Assembly (NCBI GenBank): GCA_004335835.1
Contig: RWJK01001388.1
Coordinates: 79,329-143,328, forward strand
DNA from: Scenedesmus sp. ARA3
Taxonomy: Eukaryota > Chlorophyta > Chlorophyceae > Sphaeropleales > Scenedesmaceae
Length of the DNA: 64,000 nt
Reading direction: 5' to 3'
This document shows positions 30,837 to 43,500 of this stretch, one piece after another (positions within the stretch are counted from its first letter, which is position 1; the number at the start of each line of letters is the position of its first letter). The notes below the pieces were generated by a model. The model saw nothing but the letters and a program-made list of their open reading frames with translations. It was not told the origin of the DNA and did no database searches. Both the position numbers and the translations under genes were made by a program.

Positions 30837-31810
30837 TGTGCATGTGTGCAGCGTGAGACTTTGCAGGCAATGCTCTGCGTTCCGTCGCAAAATCTTGCAG
30901 CGTGTTGCGGCCAGCGAGCGGTACTATATCTATCATACAAATCTATCATGCTGCTCACGTATATCTGTTGCATATTTATGGCTCAAGTATGCCCAGCTGC
31001 CCACATTCTTACTCCTGCGTTGTGTTTTGTGAGTTGTTGAGACACTTGCGGCAATGGCGGCAGCATATGCGTGGTGGTGTACCGCGAGGCTGCTTTGTTT
31101 TTAACGCGCAGCTTGCAGCGAAGACGAGAGGTTGAGCTGTTCAGCAGATACTTTGGGGCCCTTGAAGCACCCAGCTGCAACAGCTGAGCCGGCAGGTTTG
31201 TTGTTGCTGCTCCATTATTATAGTGCTTTTGTGTGGCTGTTTGCCTTCCCCGCAGCCATCAGCGGAAGGAATCAAAGGATGACGAGGGTTGACCGTAGGA
31301 CCAGGAGAGCAGTCACAATGCTGACGCAGCAGCAGCAGCAGCAACAGCAGCAGCTCTTGTTATTGCGGTGCTGCATGCGAGGGTTGCACTTGCTTGACGG
31401 AACATGATGTGTGCTTTCAGAGTCTTTCCGCTTGGCTTATGTTGCTGACGCTTTGGCCAAGCTATTGCGGCGATGCGCGTCAACAGCACCACACTTGTTT
31501 GCTTTATTGGCAGCGCACACTTTCAGCAGTACAGAGCACGCCTTCACGTGGTGCGTTGCGCCGTCAGGATCTCTGTACTGCAGCACTTCACCTGCGGTAC
31601 GATATGCGGCCGATGTATTTTGGAGTCAAAGGCTCATGAAACCAGCCACGAGAGCGAGAGTCAGTGGCTGGATTGGCTTGCGTTTGATGCTGCGTGTTCT
31701 TGCATTTTTTTTGGTTGCGGCTGTCGGGTATGTGCTTGCATGCTGCAGGATGGCTCTGCAGGTGCTTGTGTGGCTGCTGACTGGACACACACCCCAGGTG
31801 CTGTGGCGAG

Positions 31811-31876
31811 CTGTGTATGCGTGTGTTTGTGTGTGTTTGTGTTTGTGTTCACAGTTTGTGTATGTATGTGTATGTG
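31811..31876. repeat. Imperfect TG-rich tract
   Basis: About 65 bp of interrupted TG/TTTG/TATG units, compatible with a decayed dinucleotide microsatellite. Confidence 0.75.
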
Positions 31877-34279
31877 CCAGTTCTCCAGACAGCACATAGA
31901 ATGCGCGAGGCATCAATCGGCAGCGGTGGCACTTGTTGTAGTGAGGACTGCATTGCACTTGGCTAGGCTCACTGGGTCGTGGCTGTCTGCTTAGTGTAGT
32001 GGTGGGTGTTTGAGCTGATCGGTGTTACCGCAGCTGCCTTTTGGACCGCTGTGGTTGCATGCTGGATGCAGCAGGCGGCGTCTGTCACCGTATCCACTGA
32101 AGCAGACACTGTGACTTGCATATATATGGCCTTGCATTGCATCTGCTGGCCTCAGGCCGTCTTGTCATACCCGCCCTGCGCGCAAGCCTTTTCTGTCAGC
32201 CCTCTTCCAGTTGTCCTGTCAGCCTTTTCCTGGTTGTCCAGGCGGCACCTCTCGCGTTTCTTTGTCTGGTGCTTTGCCCTCTGGTTGCACTGCTTGGGCG
32301 TCATCCTGCATTTCGATTACACCAGTGGCGGCGCGCATAATTGCCACCTGCACTGACACCATGCCCAGAAAGGCCCTTTCTCACACTTTGCGCAGTCGTC
32401 ACGCAATATAACCTTGGATGGTAGATGGTAGCAGCGGCAGTAATGCGTGGCGACCAGTGTTGTCAGGTTGGCTGGGAGGGAGGAATGAAGGAGCACATTG
32501 CTGCAACCGTCAGTGCCAATATGTAGCGCTGTTTGTTCAGCTACAGCAGCACTGATGCTCACCCTTGTTGCAACGTGCGCTTGTTGCAGCGCTGGTGTGT
32601 TGTCAGCTGTTAGTTGTGCTGTGTGTCTGTTGTTTGAGAGGGCTTTACGCGCTGCCAGAGCAATGCATGGCACGCACAGAACCAGGATGTTAAGGGAGCA
32701 CTGACGCGAGGACTGGTCGTATTTTAGCATTGTGTTTGCGCTGCATGTACGGGCATCATTATCTACACACAGCAATGGCGTGCACCCTTGGCAGACTTGA
32801 GGCTCACACCATTCAACTGTTGTGTGTTGTGTTTTACAACAGCAGCTGTCGATGCTTGCTGAGGGGGTGGTGTGCTGGTGCTCCTGAAGCAACAGTGGTA
32901 TGTACTGCTTTGGGTGTGCAGCGCTGCAATGCAAAGATGGACAGTCTAGCAATGCAGCACAGCTACATTTCCAACGCAGGTTAATCAATATCATAGCCAT
33001 AGGTGTGTGCATATTAATCCCACAAAGCATGTATTACGCTGGGATGGTTGGTGTGGCGCGAATGTCGTCTCAGCATGTTGGTTGTTACTTTGGTTGTTAC
33101 TAATGCAGTGTTACGGGCGATGTGCAACGGCGTTGCCGTGCTGCCTGCAGAACGGCCAGACGCCACAGCACCGCAACAGTCGTGTGATGTTAACAACGTT
33201 GCGAGGTGCTGCGGATCCCTGCATTCAGCTCTTGCTGTTGCTGATCGCGGCTGTTGCGGGTGCTGGTGGCGGGTGAATCAAAAGCTCTGCTCAGCGTGCT
33301 TCTTGTACAATGAAAAGGGGCTGCATGAGGGCTTGCGGCAAGCAGTGCGGATAACATGTGCTGCTGCTGCTTGGCATGTAAGGCCCGTGTGTTGCGATGT
33401 CGTCATCACAAGTGCTGCCAGCTGCCAAGCAGTCCTGCCGGCCTTGTGTATGCAACAACACCCACAATATGTGTTGTGTTCTGGTGGTGCATTTTTTACC
33501 ATATCATTTGGGGCTAATGCAGCAAGCATGGCATCGTTTGTCAGAGGCATCTGCTGGATGCTGCTGCATGTATTAGGAGGGTCGGTCAGGCGAGGAGCGT
33601 ACGGTGTCTCCTCTGTGTTTGCGGCACAAGGGTGTCAGCTGCCCTGGGTTTGGATTTCGTATTCACTGCTGCTTCCATGAATGACCAAATGCGATGCCGC
33701 ACGTGCAGCACACGGTGTGCAGCATCCAGCTTGGTTGTACACTTGGCTCAACAACAGTCCCGGCGATGGTCAGTGTTGTGATGGCTGCTGAATGCGTCCG
33801 TGTGCATGCGCGCAACAGGGGTGACGTTTAGCAGCAACCAGGTGTGGCGTGTTGCATGGCGTGCCTGTAACTGTTCCAGCTGTTGTACACCGAAGCACCC
33901 GTATATACATACAGCACTTTCAAATTTGTGTTTCAGCCCTCTGCTCTCCCCCAAGACAACAGCCTTTGCCAGCTGCAAAGTTTGAACCTCGCCAGGTCAG
34001 CACCCTCTGCTGACAACCCTGGCGAGTAACAAGAAGGCTGCTAACAAATACACCCGCACGATGCTTTGCAATCATTTGATTCTAAAGGCAAGATTCGTGC
34101 TTGTTGTCGTTGCGGATTGCAAACAATGGAAAAGTGGGCGAGCATGGCGCCCAAGGCACGCTTGATAATACGAGTCGTTCAGATCTTCGGGCGTCTGCCG
34201 CGAAGCAGCAACGCTGAATCTCACAGCCACGTCCTAGAAGCTAAGTGCGTGGCCGTGTCCCAATTGCAGCAAGCAAGCA

Positions 34280-34578
34280 ATGCTGCCTTCAGCAGCAGCA
34301 GCAGCAGCAGCAGCAGCTGGAGGGGCTGGTTCAACGCTGGTGCAAGTGAGTCAGACACCACGCTCCATAACTCACTGATGTCATAAAACATAATGCTGCA
34401 TTGCTACACAAGCACAACCATCTATCTGGCAATCCCAGCTCGTGGAATGCAGTGAGCTCGAGCGCATGCAAGCAACCGCAATCATCTTCAATCGAGTGCG
34501 CAACCCATGTGATGTGCGGTTTGTAGGCATTAAAACCAATGGGAGCAGCCCTGATGAGCAGAGGTTGCACTGCTCTTG

Positions 34579-34609
<31 letters not shown>

Positions 34610-35072
34610 CAGGAGCAGCAGCTTGCCATGCCTGACCTGCCTCACTGGCAGCAGCAACGCTGGTGCAGCAGCGCTGCCTGGAGCTGCTGCCAGCAGCAGC
34701 TGCACCATGCTCCAAAATCTGGTGCTGGCCACAAAGCATACTGGCAGCAGCAGCAGCAGAGAACATCTTATGCTCGGGTGATGCAGCAACTCCCACACCT
34801 GCACCAGCAGCACCGCTGCTATCACCAGGACCACCAGCAGCAACAGGTGCAGCTCCAGCACTTGCAGCAGCAGCCTGATGCACCTAGCAAACACACACCA
34901 GCTATCCCTCAGCAGCAGCAGCAGCAGCAGGTGCCGGGTGCCTCCTGGACTAGCCTTCCCAACCTGCTGTCGCTGTCCCGCGTGGTGTCAGGGCCTGTGG
35001 CAGCCCACCTGGTGCTGACTCAGCAGTGGCCCCTGGCCTTTGCACTGACAGCAGCTGCAGGGGTGAGTGCGG

Positions 35073-35117
<45 letters not shown>

Positions 35118-36451
35118 GGCTTTGGGGCTTAGCTGCTGAATGTTTAGGCATGCGTCTGCTGGCCAGCACACACACCACTGCTGCCATGTCCTGCACATTG
35201 CATTGCGGCAATGCGCGCCACGCTGCGCTGCATGCTACGCTGAATGCTGTGCTGCATGCTGTGCTGCATGCTGTGCTGCATGCTTTGCTGCATGCTGCGC
35301 TGCATGCTGTGCGGCATGCTGTGATGCGTGCTGTGCTGCATGCTGCGCGGCATGCTGCGCGGCATGATGTGCGGCGTGATGCGTGCTGTGCTGCGCTGCG
35401 TGCTGTGCGGCATGCTGCGCTGCCATGCTAGTGGTGGCTACCTGGTATGTAGGGCAGGCCACCTGCTGAACGTGCGCCAGGGTTGCCTGCTTTCCTTTTG
35501 CCTTTCAGCACAGGAAGTCGCCACACTGCTCCTGCTGGCGCTTTGTAAGTCCTCTGGAGTGCTCCTCCCGCAGTGGCATGTACCAACCACCACACCCACA
35601 CTCAAACCTACACAGCGCCCCACACCCACAGCTTTCTCAGCATGCCTGCTCCACCCCTGTACTCTCTGCTAACGCCTGCGCATTGCAATGCACTTTGCAC
35701 TGTGCTGTGCAGGTGACCGACTGGGCCGATGGCTACCTAGCCCGCCGCTTGGGTCACACCTCCAAGCTTGGATCTTATTTGGATCCTCTGGCAGACAAAG
35801 TGCTGATTGCATCTGTGGTGGGCTCAATGGGCTGGAGCGGAATACGCCACCCCCGTGCTTTCTGCTCATGTTTGCGCATTGCAATGCACTTCTTTGCTTG
35901 ATGTCTAATGCCGTCCTCGTTGGTGACGTGCTGTGCAGGTCACCGACTGGGCGGATGGCTACCTCGCGCGCCGCCTGGGTCACACCTCCAAGCTTGGGTC
36001 TTATTTGGATCCCCTGGCAGACAAAATGCTCATTGCATCTGTGGTGGAATCCATCACCGCTCCCTGCAATGGCACCTGACGTACCACCCCCCACCCACAC
36101 TGCCTTCTGGTCATAACTGCGCACCCCCATACTCTCTGCTAATGTCTGCGCATTGCAATGCACTCTGCACTGTGTTGTGCAGGTGACCGACTGGGCGGAC
36201 GGCTACCTCGCGCGCCGCCTGGGTCACACCTCCAAGCTTGGGTCTTATTTGGATCCCCTGGCAGACAAAGTGCTCATTGCATCTGTGGTGGGCTCAATGG
36301 GCTGGAGCGGAATGCTGCCTGCTTGGCTGGCAGTGCTGGTAGTGGGTAGGGACAGTGCGCAGGTGGTTGGCATGTTTGTGTACCGGCTGCGCATGTTTGG
36401 CGGGCGGTGGCCGGGCGCGGCGGCGTTCTTTGATGTGGATGCTGCGGTGCC

Positions 36452-36484
<33 letters not shown>

Positions 36485-36827
36485 TGTGGTTACATCTCAG
36501 GAAGATGTAGCAGCGAAGCCGCCCAGCAGCACGGTCAGCAGCAGCAGCAGCAGTGTAGATGACGCCACAGGCCCAGCAGCAGCAGCAGCAGCAGCAGGTG
36601 CAGAGGCTGGCCTGCCTGCCATCAAGCCGCTGATGGTGAGCAAGGTCAACACAGCACTGGTGCTGGTGCTTGTGGCAGGCTGCATGACGCAGCAGTGGCA
36701 GGGCCTGCCAGGGCAGGAGGTGCTCGATGCATTGGAGGCAGCAGTGGCAGCAACGACGGCTGCATCTGCTGCTGCGTACGCGCGCTTGCATTGGACAGGG
36801 CGGCTGCTTGCTAGTAGCAAGGTATAG
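34280..36827 (+). CDS. CLS: Cardiolipin synthase (CDP-alcohol phosphatidyltransferase), about 444 aa
   Basis: Best model: 34280-34345, 34439-35062, 36183-36827; phases agree and total 445 codons. The enzyme joins CDP-diacylglycerol and phosphatidylglycerol to make cardiolipin in the inner mitochondrial membrane. Seen: [20 protein letters not shown], then the full CDP-alcohol transferase signature D233-x2-D-G-x2-A-R-x8-G-x3-D-x3-D258, then [15 protein letters not shown] and [15 protein letters not shown], closely like plant CLS. The residues before 190 are Gln-rich and unlike the family. The 5' end is the weak point. Another ATG at 34126 in a different frame gives a basic MAPKARLIIRVVQIFGRLPR stretch that looks like a mitochondrial presequence, but its phase does not match the next exon. 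The catalytic exon start is present three times (35713, 35939, 36183); only the third runs on to the C-terminus. Confidence 0.88.
35064..35118. repeat. (CTG) tract right after the CLS exon 2 donor
   Basis: About 15 CTG units begin a few bases past the GTGAGTGCGG donor of exon 2. Here the tract is at the 5' side of the intron, the opposite of the usual position in this window. Confidence 0.9.
35220..35432. repeat. 12-bp minisatellite in a CLS intron
   Basis: About 15 diverged copies of a unit like GCTGCATGCTGT, in tandem, within the large intron before the catalytic exons. Read on either strand it gives long artefactual ORFs rich in Cys/Ala or His/Ala/Gln. Confidence 0.92.
35700..36065 (+). 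repeat. Two upstream copies of the CLS catalytic exon start
   Basis: About 125 bp encoding [20 protein letters not shown] and the following [20 protein letters not shown], with its acceptor, occurs at 35713 and 35939 as well as in the true exon at 36183. The signature residues are intact in all three. Copy 1 reads on to a stop after about 25 foreign codons, and copy 2 to a stop after about 8. The spacer between copies also repeats (GCATTGCAATGCACT). Confidence 0.97.
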
Positions 36828-37950
36828 CTGAGCATGGCATTCCTGGAGTTACTACTTGGAGTTTTGGCAGTTGCTGCATTACTGACTTGGCACGCATTGG
36901 CACGCGTCACCCGTGATGGTCTGTGTGCATGTAACGAATGGCTGCCATGACATGGCCGCATGGGCAGATGGCAGGAGCTGGCATGCAGTTGTTGTAGTAT
37001 GGACCGCGGCGTTGAACATGGGTGAAAGTGACTTGTAGCCCGCACCGTGAAAACGTTCAGTTGTGGCGCCTGCAGCAGTCAGTGGTGGCCGTCATCCGTT
37101 GTCATCTTCTGCTAGCCACAGGGGAACAGCAGCAGTCTTGCTGTTGTGATGATAAGCCTGCCTGCCTATCAAAGGCTTACAAGGCGTGCCCGAATAGATG
37201 AACTCTCGCGTATAACAGGTGTTCTGCGAGGCATCGCTGCGCGCTGGCATGCGGGTGCAGGCATGACGAGCACATGCAGGCAGCAAGCTGAGCTGGAAGC
37301 AGAGCTGCTGTGATGCGTTCGTTGACCGCTTGGTTGACCTTGGAGAGCACCGCTCAAGCCGCAGAAGTTATGCAATATGCTTCGGAAAGTCGCAAAGCGC
37401 CTGCTATCAGAGGCGAGACCATCATGGTGAATGTCGGAGGAGCAACAAGGAGTTCCTGGTGATCAATTCTTATGGTGCGGATGCCGGGCCTATCGGCCTA
37501 ATTCGTGCTTCACATGATGTGTGAGGTGCATATATGTGTATTTTGAGGACATCTACAGGCTTGATGGCATGTTGGAGCCCGTGCCCTTCAACCTCGCTAC
37601 AAGTTTATATACTGTTCGTACATGAGCGTGGGCTGCTGGGCACTTCCGCAGGCTATGTCAAGCCTTTAAAATACATAAAGTGTTGTTGAAACATGTTTGA
37701 AGGTCTTCAACAGCACCGTGACGCCTACTATCGAGCCAGCAACGATTACCACTGGCCATCCTGTCTCTTCGGCTGCCTCATTTTCTCCCCCATATAAACC
37801 GGCACAGGCCCTTGCCGGCCAGACTCACACGAATTCCGACCACCTGAAACATACAATTAGACAGACGATTGTGTATTTAGCTACGCAATATAGAGATGAG
37901 CTGTAGGAATTTACCTTCTCACATGCAGTAGCAACACAGGAGCTGCGTAG
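36828..37950. other. Intergenic, CLS to protease
   Basis: No supported gene. The stretch 37300-37900 is visibly richer in A+T and poorer in CAG words than its surroundings. It could be promoter sequence or an old insertion, but I found no terminal repeats. Confidence 0.45.
36930..36934 (+). promoter_or_regulatory. Candidate polyadenylation signal TGTAA of CLS
   Basis: TGTAA, the usual chlorophyte polyadenylation signal, lies about 100 bp after the CLS stop codon. The word is short and can occur by chance. Confidence 0.4.
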
Positions 37951-40552
37951 ATGGAAGCAGCATTGTTCTTTGTTACGCTTTTGTTGGCTGCACCTCTAGT
38001 CAGCGGCAGACTGGCGCCCACCGCCAGGAGTCATCGCCAGCTGGTGCAAGAAGCAAGCGAAGCCGCGACGCCAGGTAATGCTTTAATTCGTTGACTACCA
38101 TTAGTATTCCAGCTAAACAGGACGCAGCGGATGCAAGTACACTTCCCGCCAGCCGCGAAGCAGCAGCATATACGCCTTCACTATGAAAGCCACCTCGAGC
38201 ACGCCTCGACTCAACGCTTGCCTCCGCCTGCGCAACTTGCTGCAGACTTGAGCGAACAAATCATCCCGGGCCGATACATCCTGCAGCTGGCTGCGGATGT
38301 GACAGATGCAGCAGCAGCAGGCGCAGCGCTGGTCAGTGAAGTGCAAGCAGCACTTGATGCAGCCAGCAGCGGCGCAGCAACAGCAGCAGCTGGCCAGGCA
38401 AGCCCACTCACTGTCCTGCGATCCATGGGCGGCGGCAGCAGCACCAGCAGCAGCAACAGCGCTTCGGTTGACGCAGCAGCTGCAGCTGTAGGAGCCACTG
38501 GCAGTGCAGCAGCTCCCAGCCTCAAATCCCTTTTGATTAGTGCCCCTGATGCAGCAGTGCAGCACATCAGGGCCTCTAAGCTAGTCAAAGCAGTAGTGCC
38601 AGACCGGCGCATCGCCCACCAGCAGACACCCGGATGTGTGCAGCGCACAGACCTGCAGAAGGGCCTTGCTGCTGCTCCTCATGCAGCGTTTGCATGGCCA
38701 GGGTGCCTCACCCCTCGCACAAAGCTCTTTTGGCGCGGCAATGCGTGCGGCAGCGGAAAGATTTCGTACACCATGGTGCAGGCGCTCGATAAAGTGACGC
38801 TGAAGCCGATCCGCGTGGATGGCGCGGCGTGTGTGCTGTCGCTGGCAAGCAGCGCCAGAAATGGAGCCACATACATCCGCCAGAGGTTTGGCAGCTGGTG
38901 AGCCCTAATTGATCGGGTTTGCGGGTTGCTATTGTTTATTCAGATGTTGTATGCTGTGCAGGAGCTGTTGCAGTCGACTCAGGCAGGAGAAAACACAGCC
39001 AGGAACACAGCAGTGTTGCGTCCTGCACGCTCTGGGTGAGGCCTGGCTATTCATTGTGTTGTTTTGTGTGTTTGCCGCTACATGCTAACACATCTCTCTG
39101 CTGACACATCCCCTGCCCTGGTGCTCGCTATTCCCTGCTGCCTCGTTGCCACGCAGCGGCATCGCCCCAACCTATGCTCGCAGCCTGCCGACCCGCATCT
39201 GCACCGCAACAGGCGGCAACCCAGGTGCAACAGGCGGCACCACCACCACGCCTGTCACTCCCGGCCAGCCCAGTCCTGTCCTCCCAAGATTCCCCATTGC
39301 AGAATCTGAGCAGATACCAGCCGGTATCACCCGCATCGAAGCGGCCAGCGCTGCTGCTGGTGTCTTCAACACAGCCGGCTTGCCTGCAAGCCAGCAGGTG
39401 GCGGTTGGGGTTGTGGACAGCGGGATTGACGGCACGCACCCGGATCTGAATCTGGTGGGAGGATCTTCTTGGGTTACACCATCAAGCAGGGTGGCTGGTG
39501 ACGTGGCAGATGCTGATGTGGACAGATATGGGCACGGCACACATGTGGCTGGCATCATCGGCGCCCGCAACAACGGTGAGTGCTGTGCATCTGTATTCAT
39601 TATGTGCGCGGCGCTGTTGTGCTGCTTGAAAGTAGTTGTTTCGGTGCTCGGCATACGTTGCTTAAAAGTTTGTGATCACAGTAGGGAGTGCTGGCTCCAA
39701 TTGTGTCTGGATGCTGCTTGTTCATAGCCCGTGTCAAGTGGCATGCTCAAGCTGTTTCTGCTTTTGAATACCCGCCTGACCCCAAGTGCTGCCCATTTCT
39801 GCCTGTCTGCCTGCTCCCTTCGATACGTCTCCACAGGCGCTGGTGTCGTTGGTGTTGCGCCCGGAGTCGCACTGTACTCCCTCAAAGTGTTGGACGGCGA
39901 GGGAGTGGGGGCTCTGTCAGATGCCATGGAAGCAGTCGAGTGGGCTGCAAGCTCAGAAGGCCAATCCAAGGCCAACATCAAAGTGATCAACCTCTCCCTG
40001 GCAGCTTACATGCCGCCAGAGGATCCAGATTACCAGGCAACGTTGGACCTCGTGTGTGCGTCGTTCAAGGCCGCGAGTGACGCCGGTATCGTGGTGGTCG
40101 CTGCGGCCGGAAACTACGGCACTGATTTGCGGGGGTACCTGCCAGCGTCATGCCCAACAGTTGTGGCTGTCACCTCGATGGATCCTGCAAGCAACAGCGC
40201 CTCAAGCTTTTCAAACTACCTGCCGGCAGATGCTCCTGCAGCTGACAAGGCTCGGCTCATTGCTGCGCCTGGCAATGCGATCCTGAGCACGGTTTCGTAT
40301 TTCAGGGAGGCGTCTGGCTATCGGGAGCTGTCAGGGACGAGTATGGCGAGTCCACATGTGGCTGGAGTGGCTGCAACATGCTTCATGGCTGGCAAATGCA
40401 GCAGTGGCTCGACAGGTATCAGTCAGCTTGCAAAGCTGCAGGCTGCAGCAAAGGAGCGGCTAGGGCTATCTGATGGGTACGGTTTTGCTGGGGATACAGC
40501 AAGCATCATCAACAGCAAGTTTTATGGCAACCTGCTGTGGGCAAAGTTCTGA
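37951..40552 (+). CDS. Secreted subtilisin-like serine protease (S8), 636 aa, 4 exons
   Basis: Exons 37951-38074, 38246-38897, 39157-39575, 39837-40552; phases agree, stop TGA. Residues 1-19 (MEAALFFVTLLLAAPLVSG) are a clear signal peptide. An inhibitor-I9-like propeptide follows (from about 42, SEQIIPGRYILQLA). The S8 catalytic domain begins near 310 and carries VDSGIDGTHPD (D346), GHGTHVAGIIG (H385), AAAGNYG (oxyanion N491) and GTSMASPHVAG (S567), so the triad is complete. It is related to proteinase K/subtilisin rather than to the large plant subtilases, which carry a PA insert. A linker of about 130 residues between propeptide and catalytic domain is Cys-containing and unlike the family. 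It has no transmembrane segment, so it is probably secreted or vacuolar and self-activated. The first ATG gives the signal peptide. No copied exon edges. Confidence 0.92.
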
Positions 40553-43500
40553 GCGATTGTAGCTGATTGCAAAGACTGCACAAGTACACATTGCCATGCT
40601 CGGCACGCCTGTGTGGCCTGTTACACGGCCAGCTGAGCAGAAGCAACGCTTGATTACAGCGGGACTGGGCACTAGTATTAGCCTGCTAGGCTGGGTGCTA
40701 GTCCTGCTGCTGCACATTGCAGACTAGGGGAGTTACGCGTGGATGCTTTGCACATGTTGTGACCGTTGTGCTGCATTGCAGACAGCTGTATGGGTCGTGG
40801 ATTCGCCTGATAGGAGAGTGTGTGTGTGGCTGCGCCACAGCTGTCGTGTTTGGGCTACGCTTGTAGGAGTAACAGCGGCATCATGTAGTGGGGTTCACAC
40901 GCGCCAGCATCTCGCAGCAACCTGGCTCAATCCTTGCTGCTCAAGTCACATGATGGTACATTCATTGTTGTCTCATGGCACGCTCGTGCTGTGGAGATTG
41001 CATTTCGTAATGGCTGGCATTTCTTGACGGCTGGCATTTCTTTCCATTCCTTGTGGCTTTGAGTACAGTACAGGGATCCCTGCATGCTGTCTTGAGAGTT
41101 GTACACATCAGACACAGCCGGACATGGGAGGATGATCACACAGAGGGCATCCTGCAGATGCCAATTCTTGATTGCTTCAAAGCATGCAGATTGCAAGCTA
41201 GGCAGCTGCTTGGGCGGTTGCCTCTGTTGTTATGGTCTGTGTCTATGTCTGTATGTCTGTACCCGTGTCATTTGTTGGTGATTGCTGTTTGTACACGTTT
41301 GACACGTTTCTTTTGCTCACGCATGCTCCATGCTCATGGACCCAACCGCCCTGCAGCTTTCACAAGCAGCAATCCTCCAAATGTTTCACTCTTGTTGTCG
41401 TTGGTCGTGTCATTGCTTTACTTAGACATGCGATCTGTCATAGGCTGCGCTTTTACGTGAGGAGAGGGCAGGATGGCAGTACTGCTGCGTGTAGCTGCTG
41501 CAGTATGCTTGGCGTTTGGGTCTGCGGGACGCAGCGCCAACGCCCTACATTTAGATGGCCAGCCATCAGCGTGGTTTCTCGCAACACTGTTGCGTGTCTA
41601 TGCAGCGCAGTAGTGGCGCACATCATTTACCCATGTGAATTGCACACATGTCTGCGGATGCAGGTGTGTCACGGCATGCGTTTGTGCATGCATATGTTCC
41701 GGCTGCCTAGCAGCAGCCTTTGTGCTTCAATGGGTGCCCCTGCGCGCGGCATTGCTGCTGCTGCAATCAGGATGCAGAACTGCATGGGCTTGCTGTATGC
41801 ACAACAAGCCTGGCGCCACAAACGATGGCTTCACTGAAGCAATTTCGGCCTTTCAGAGTGTCCAGCTCTACGGTCAATGACTGGCATGGCACCTGACGTT
41901 AGTGTTTTCACCTGCGTCGACATTGTAGAGGTGACATTCTGCATGCGGCTAGCTGCTCACGCAGCGTAGGGAGGCACAGCACACTGCTGCATATTGGCAT
42001 GGCGCATCACAAAGCGGTGTGCTTCTGCCTCCTCAGCTGCTGCTTTCAAACCTTGAAGGTGGCTGCCACAGCCTGCGGCTGAGCTGTCAAAGCATTTGAA
42101 TTCATGTCCTGCGAGGACACCCTGCTGCGGCATCCCAAGATGTTGTTCGTGGCACAGTCGCGTCAACTTTGAGAACTTGTTGCATACTTTGACAACGTGT
42201 TTAGTGCGGTGTCTGATTAATTACGTGCCAGTGGCACTCAAGCGCCGCCACAACCGGGTTGTGCTGGTGGTGCTGCGCAGGCTGTGCTGTATTGATGTCT
42301 TTTTGCTGTGCTTCAGCAAAGTAACAGTCACTGATGCCCTTGCAACCTGACAAGTTAGTCACTACAAAGACTGTTGTGATGTCGCTAATCGGCCTAGGGT
42401 GCCAAATGGCATCATGGCAGCAACAGCCCACCAGGCACTGCCAGCATGGCATGCTGTGCTAACTCACAAAGTGTTAAGGCATATGCCTGGGTCTGTTACA
42501 ACTTCAAAGGACTGCAGACCTCTGAAGAACAACGCTTTGCCATGGTCGCCAATGCGATGCTATGGCTGAAGAAAAGTCAGGCGCCGCTCATGCAACTTAT
42601 GCGCATAAGCATGCTGGCATCATGCCAGAGAACTCGGTCAAGCCAGGCATGCATCTCAACATAATGCAAGATGCATAAGGCAGCTTGCGCTGAGTTCACA
42701 TATCAAACCAGCGACTGCCCGCACACTGCGGGCCGCAGCCGACATCAGCCCTGTCATGCATGCAGCTCCGAGTGGAGCGCAAGCGCACTTCCTTGCTGCT
42801 GTCAATGACAGCAGCTGGCAATGGCATGTGCATGCGGCCCTGCTGCTGCTTGCACTGCATACGACAGGTATAAGATAGTATTAAAGGCCTTATCACAGCA
42901 GCGCAGGCTATCCTGCGCTGCGTAGGTCCCATCAATAAACAAAGCGTGCTGACAAACAAACACGTCACCTGCCCTAATGATGCACTACTGACGCAGCATA
43001 CCATAACAAGGGCACACTGCACCACATCACATATCAAAGCACCCTCAGGCGGACCCTAAACACCTCGAGTGATCAGTGGAAAGACACCAGAACACGTGTA
43101 GGATGTGCAGCGGTGCACTATAAGCATCATCGCTCTGCAGCATCACGCGGCAACGGTAGCTAGCAAAAGATTGAGGGTCAGACGAGGCAAAGGATAACCG
43201 CCACAGCTCAACAGCAACAGGTTTCACTACTAGCCGTAGCTGGGAACAGCAGCGGCTTCATCAGCAACACAGCACAGGCTGCCTCTAGCCGCTGTGCTTT
43301 CTGCTCTCTGGCCGCCCGCCGGTTCCCTCTTCGCACACTGCCACCTGAAACTGAAACACCCTAAATGAAAACAAGCGCAAAGTGGCTGGCACTGAGTGCC
43401 AGAACTGCGAGCCAAGCGCCGCGTTCACTCAGCACAGCAGCAGCACTGCTTGCTTCATGCCAGGCGTCAAGTATCTGTCGCTGACGTTGCCTCGCCACTT

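Larger units (their letters stand above)
27145..34279. other. 7-kb block with no supported gene
   Basis: No ORF here has a recognisable domain or closes into a spliced model. Notable content: a (GCAT)n palindromic run (30808-30836), a TG-rich run (31811-31876), and many TGCATG words. The first few hundred bases are presumably the RRM gene's 3' UTR. An unrecognised non-coding RNA or a fast-evolving gene cannot be excluded. Confidence 0.5.

Noticed and set aside
34126..34345. Alternative CLS first exon from the ATG at 34126 with a presequence-like N-terminus
   Set aside because: Not adopted: its donor phase (1) leads to an immediate stop at the only good acceptor (34439). The 34280 start is in phase. 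It remains possible with an unseen acceptor.
35144..35462. His/Ala/Gln-rich and Cys/Ala-rich ORFs
   Set aside because: They are translations of a 12-bp minisatellite inside a CLS intron.
35713..36065. Mutually exclusive alternative CLS exons
   Set aside because: Copies 1 and 2 have no usable donor and run into stops, so true mutually exclusive splicing is unlikely from the sequence alone.
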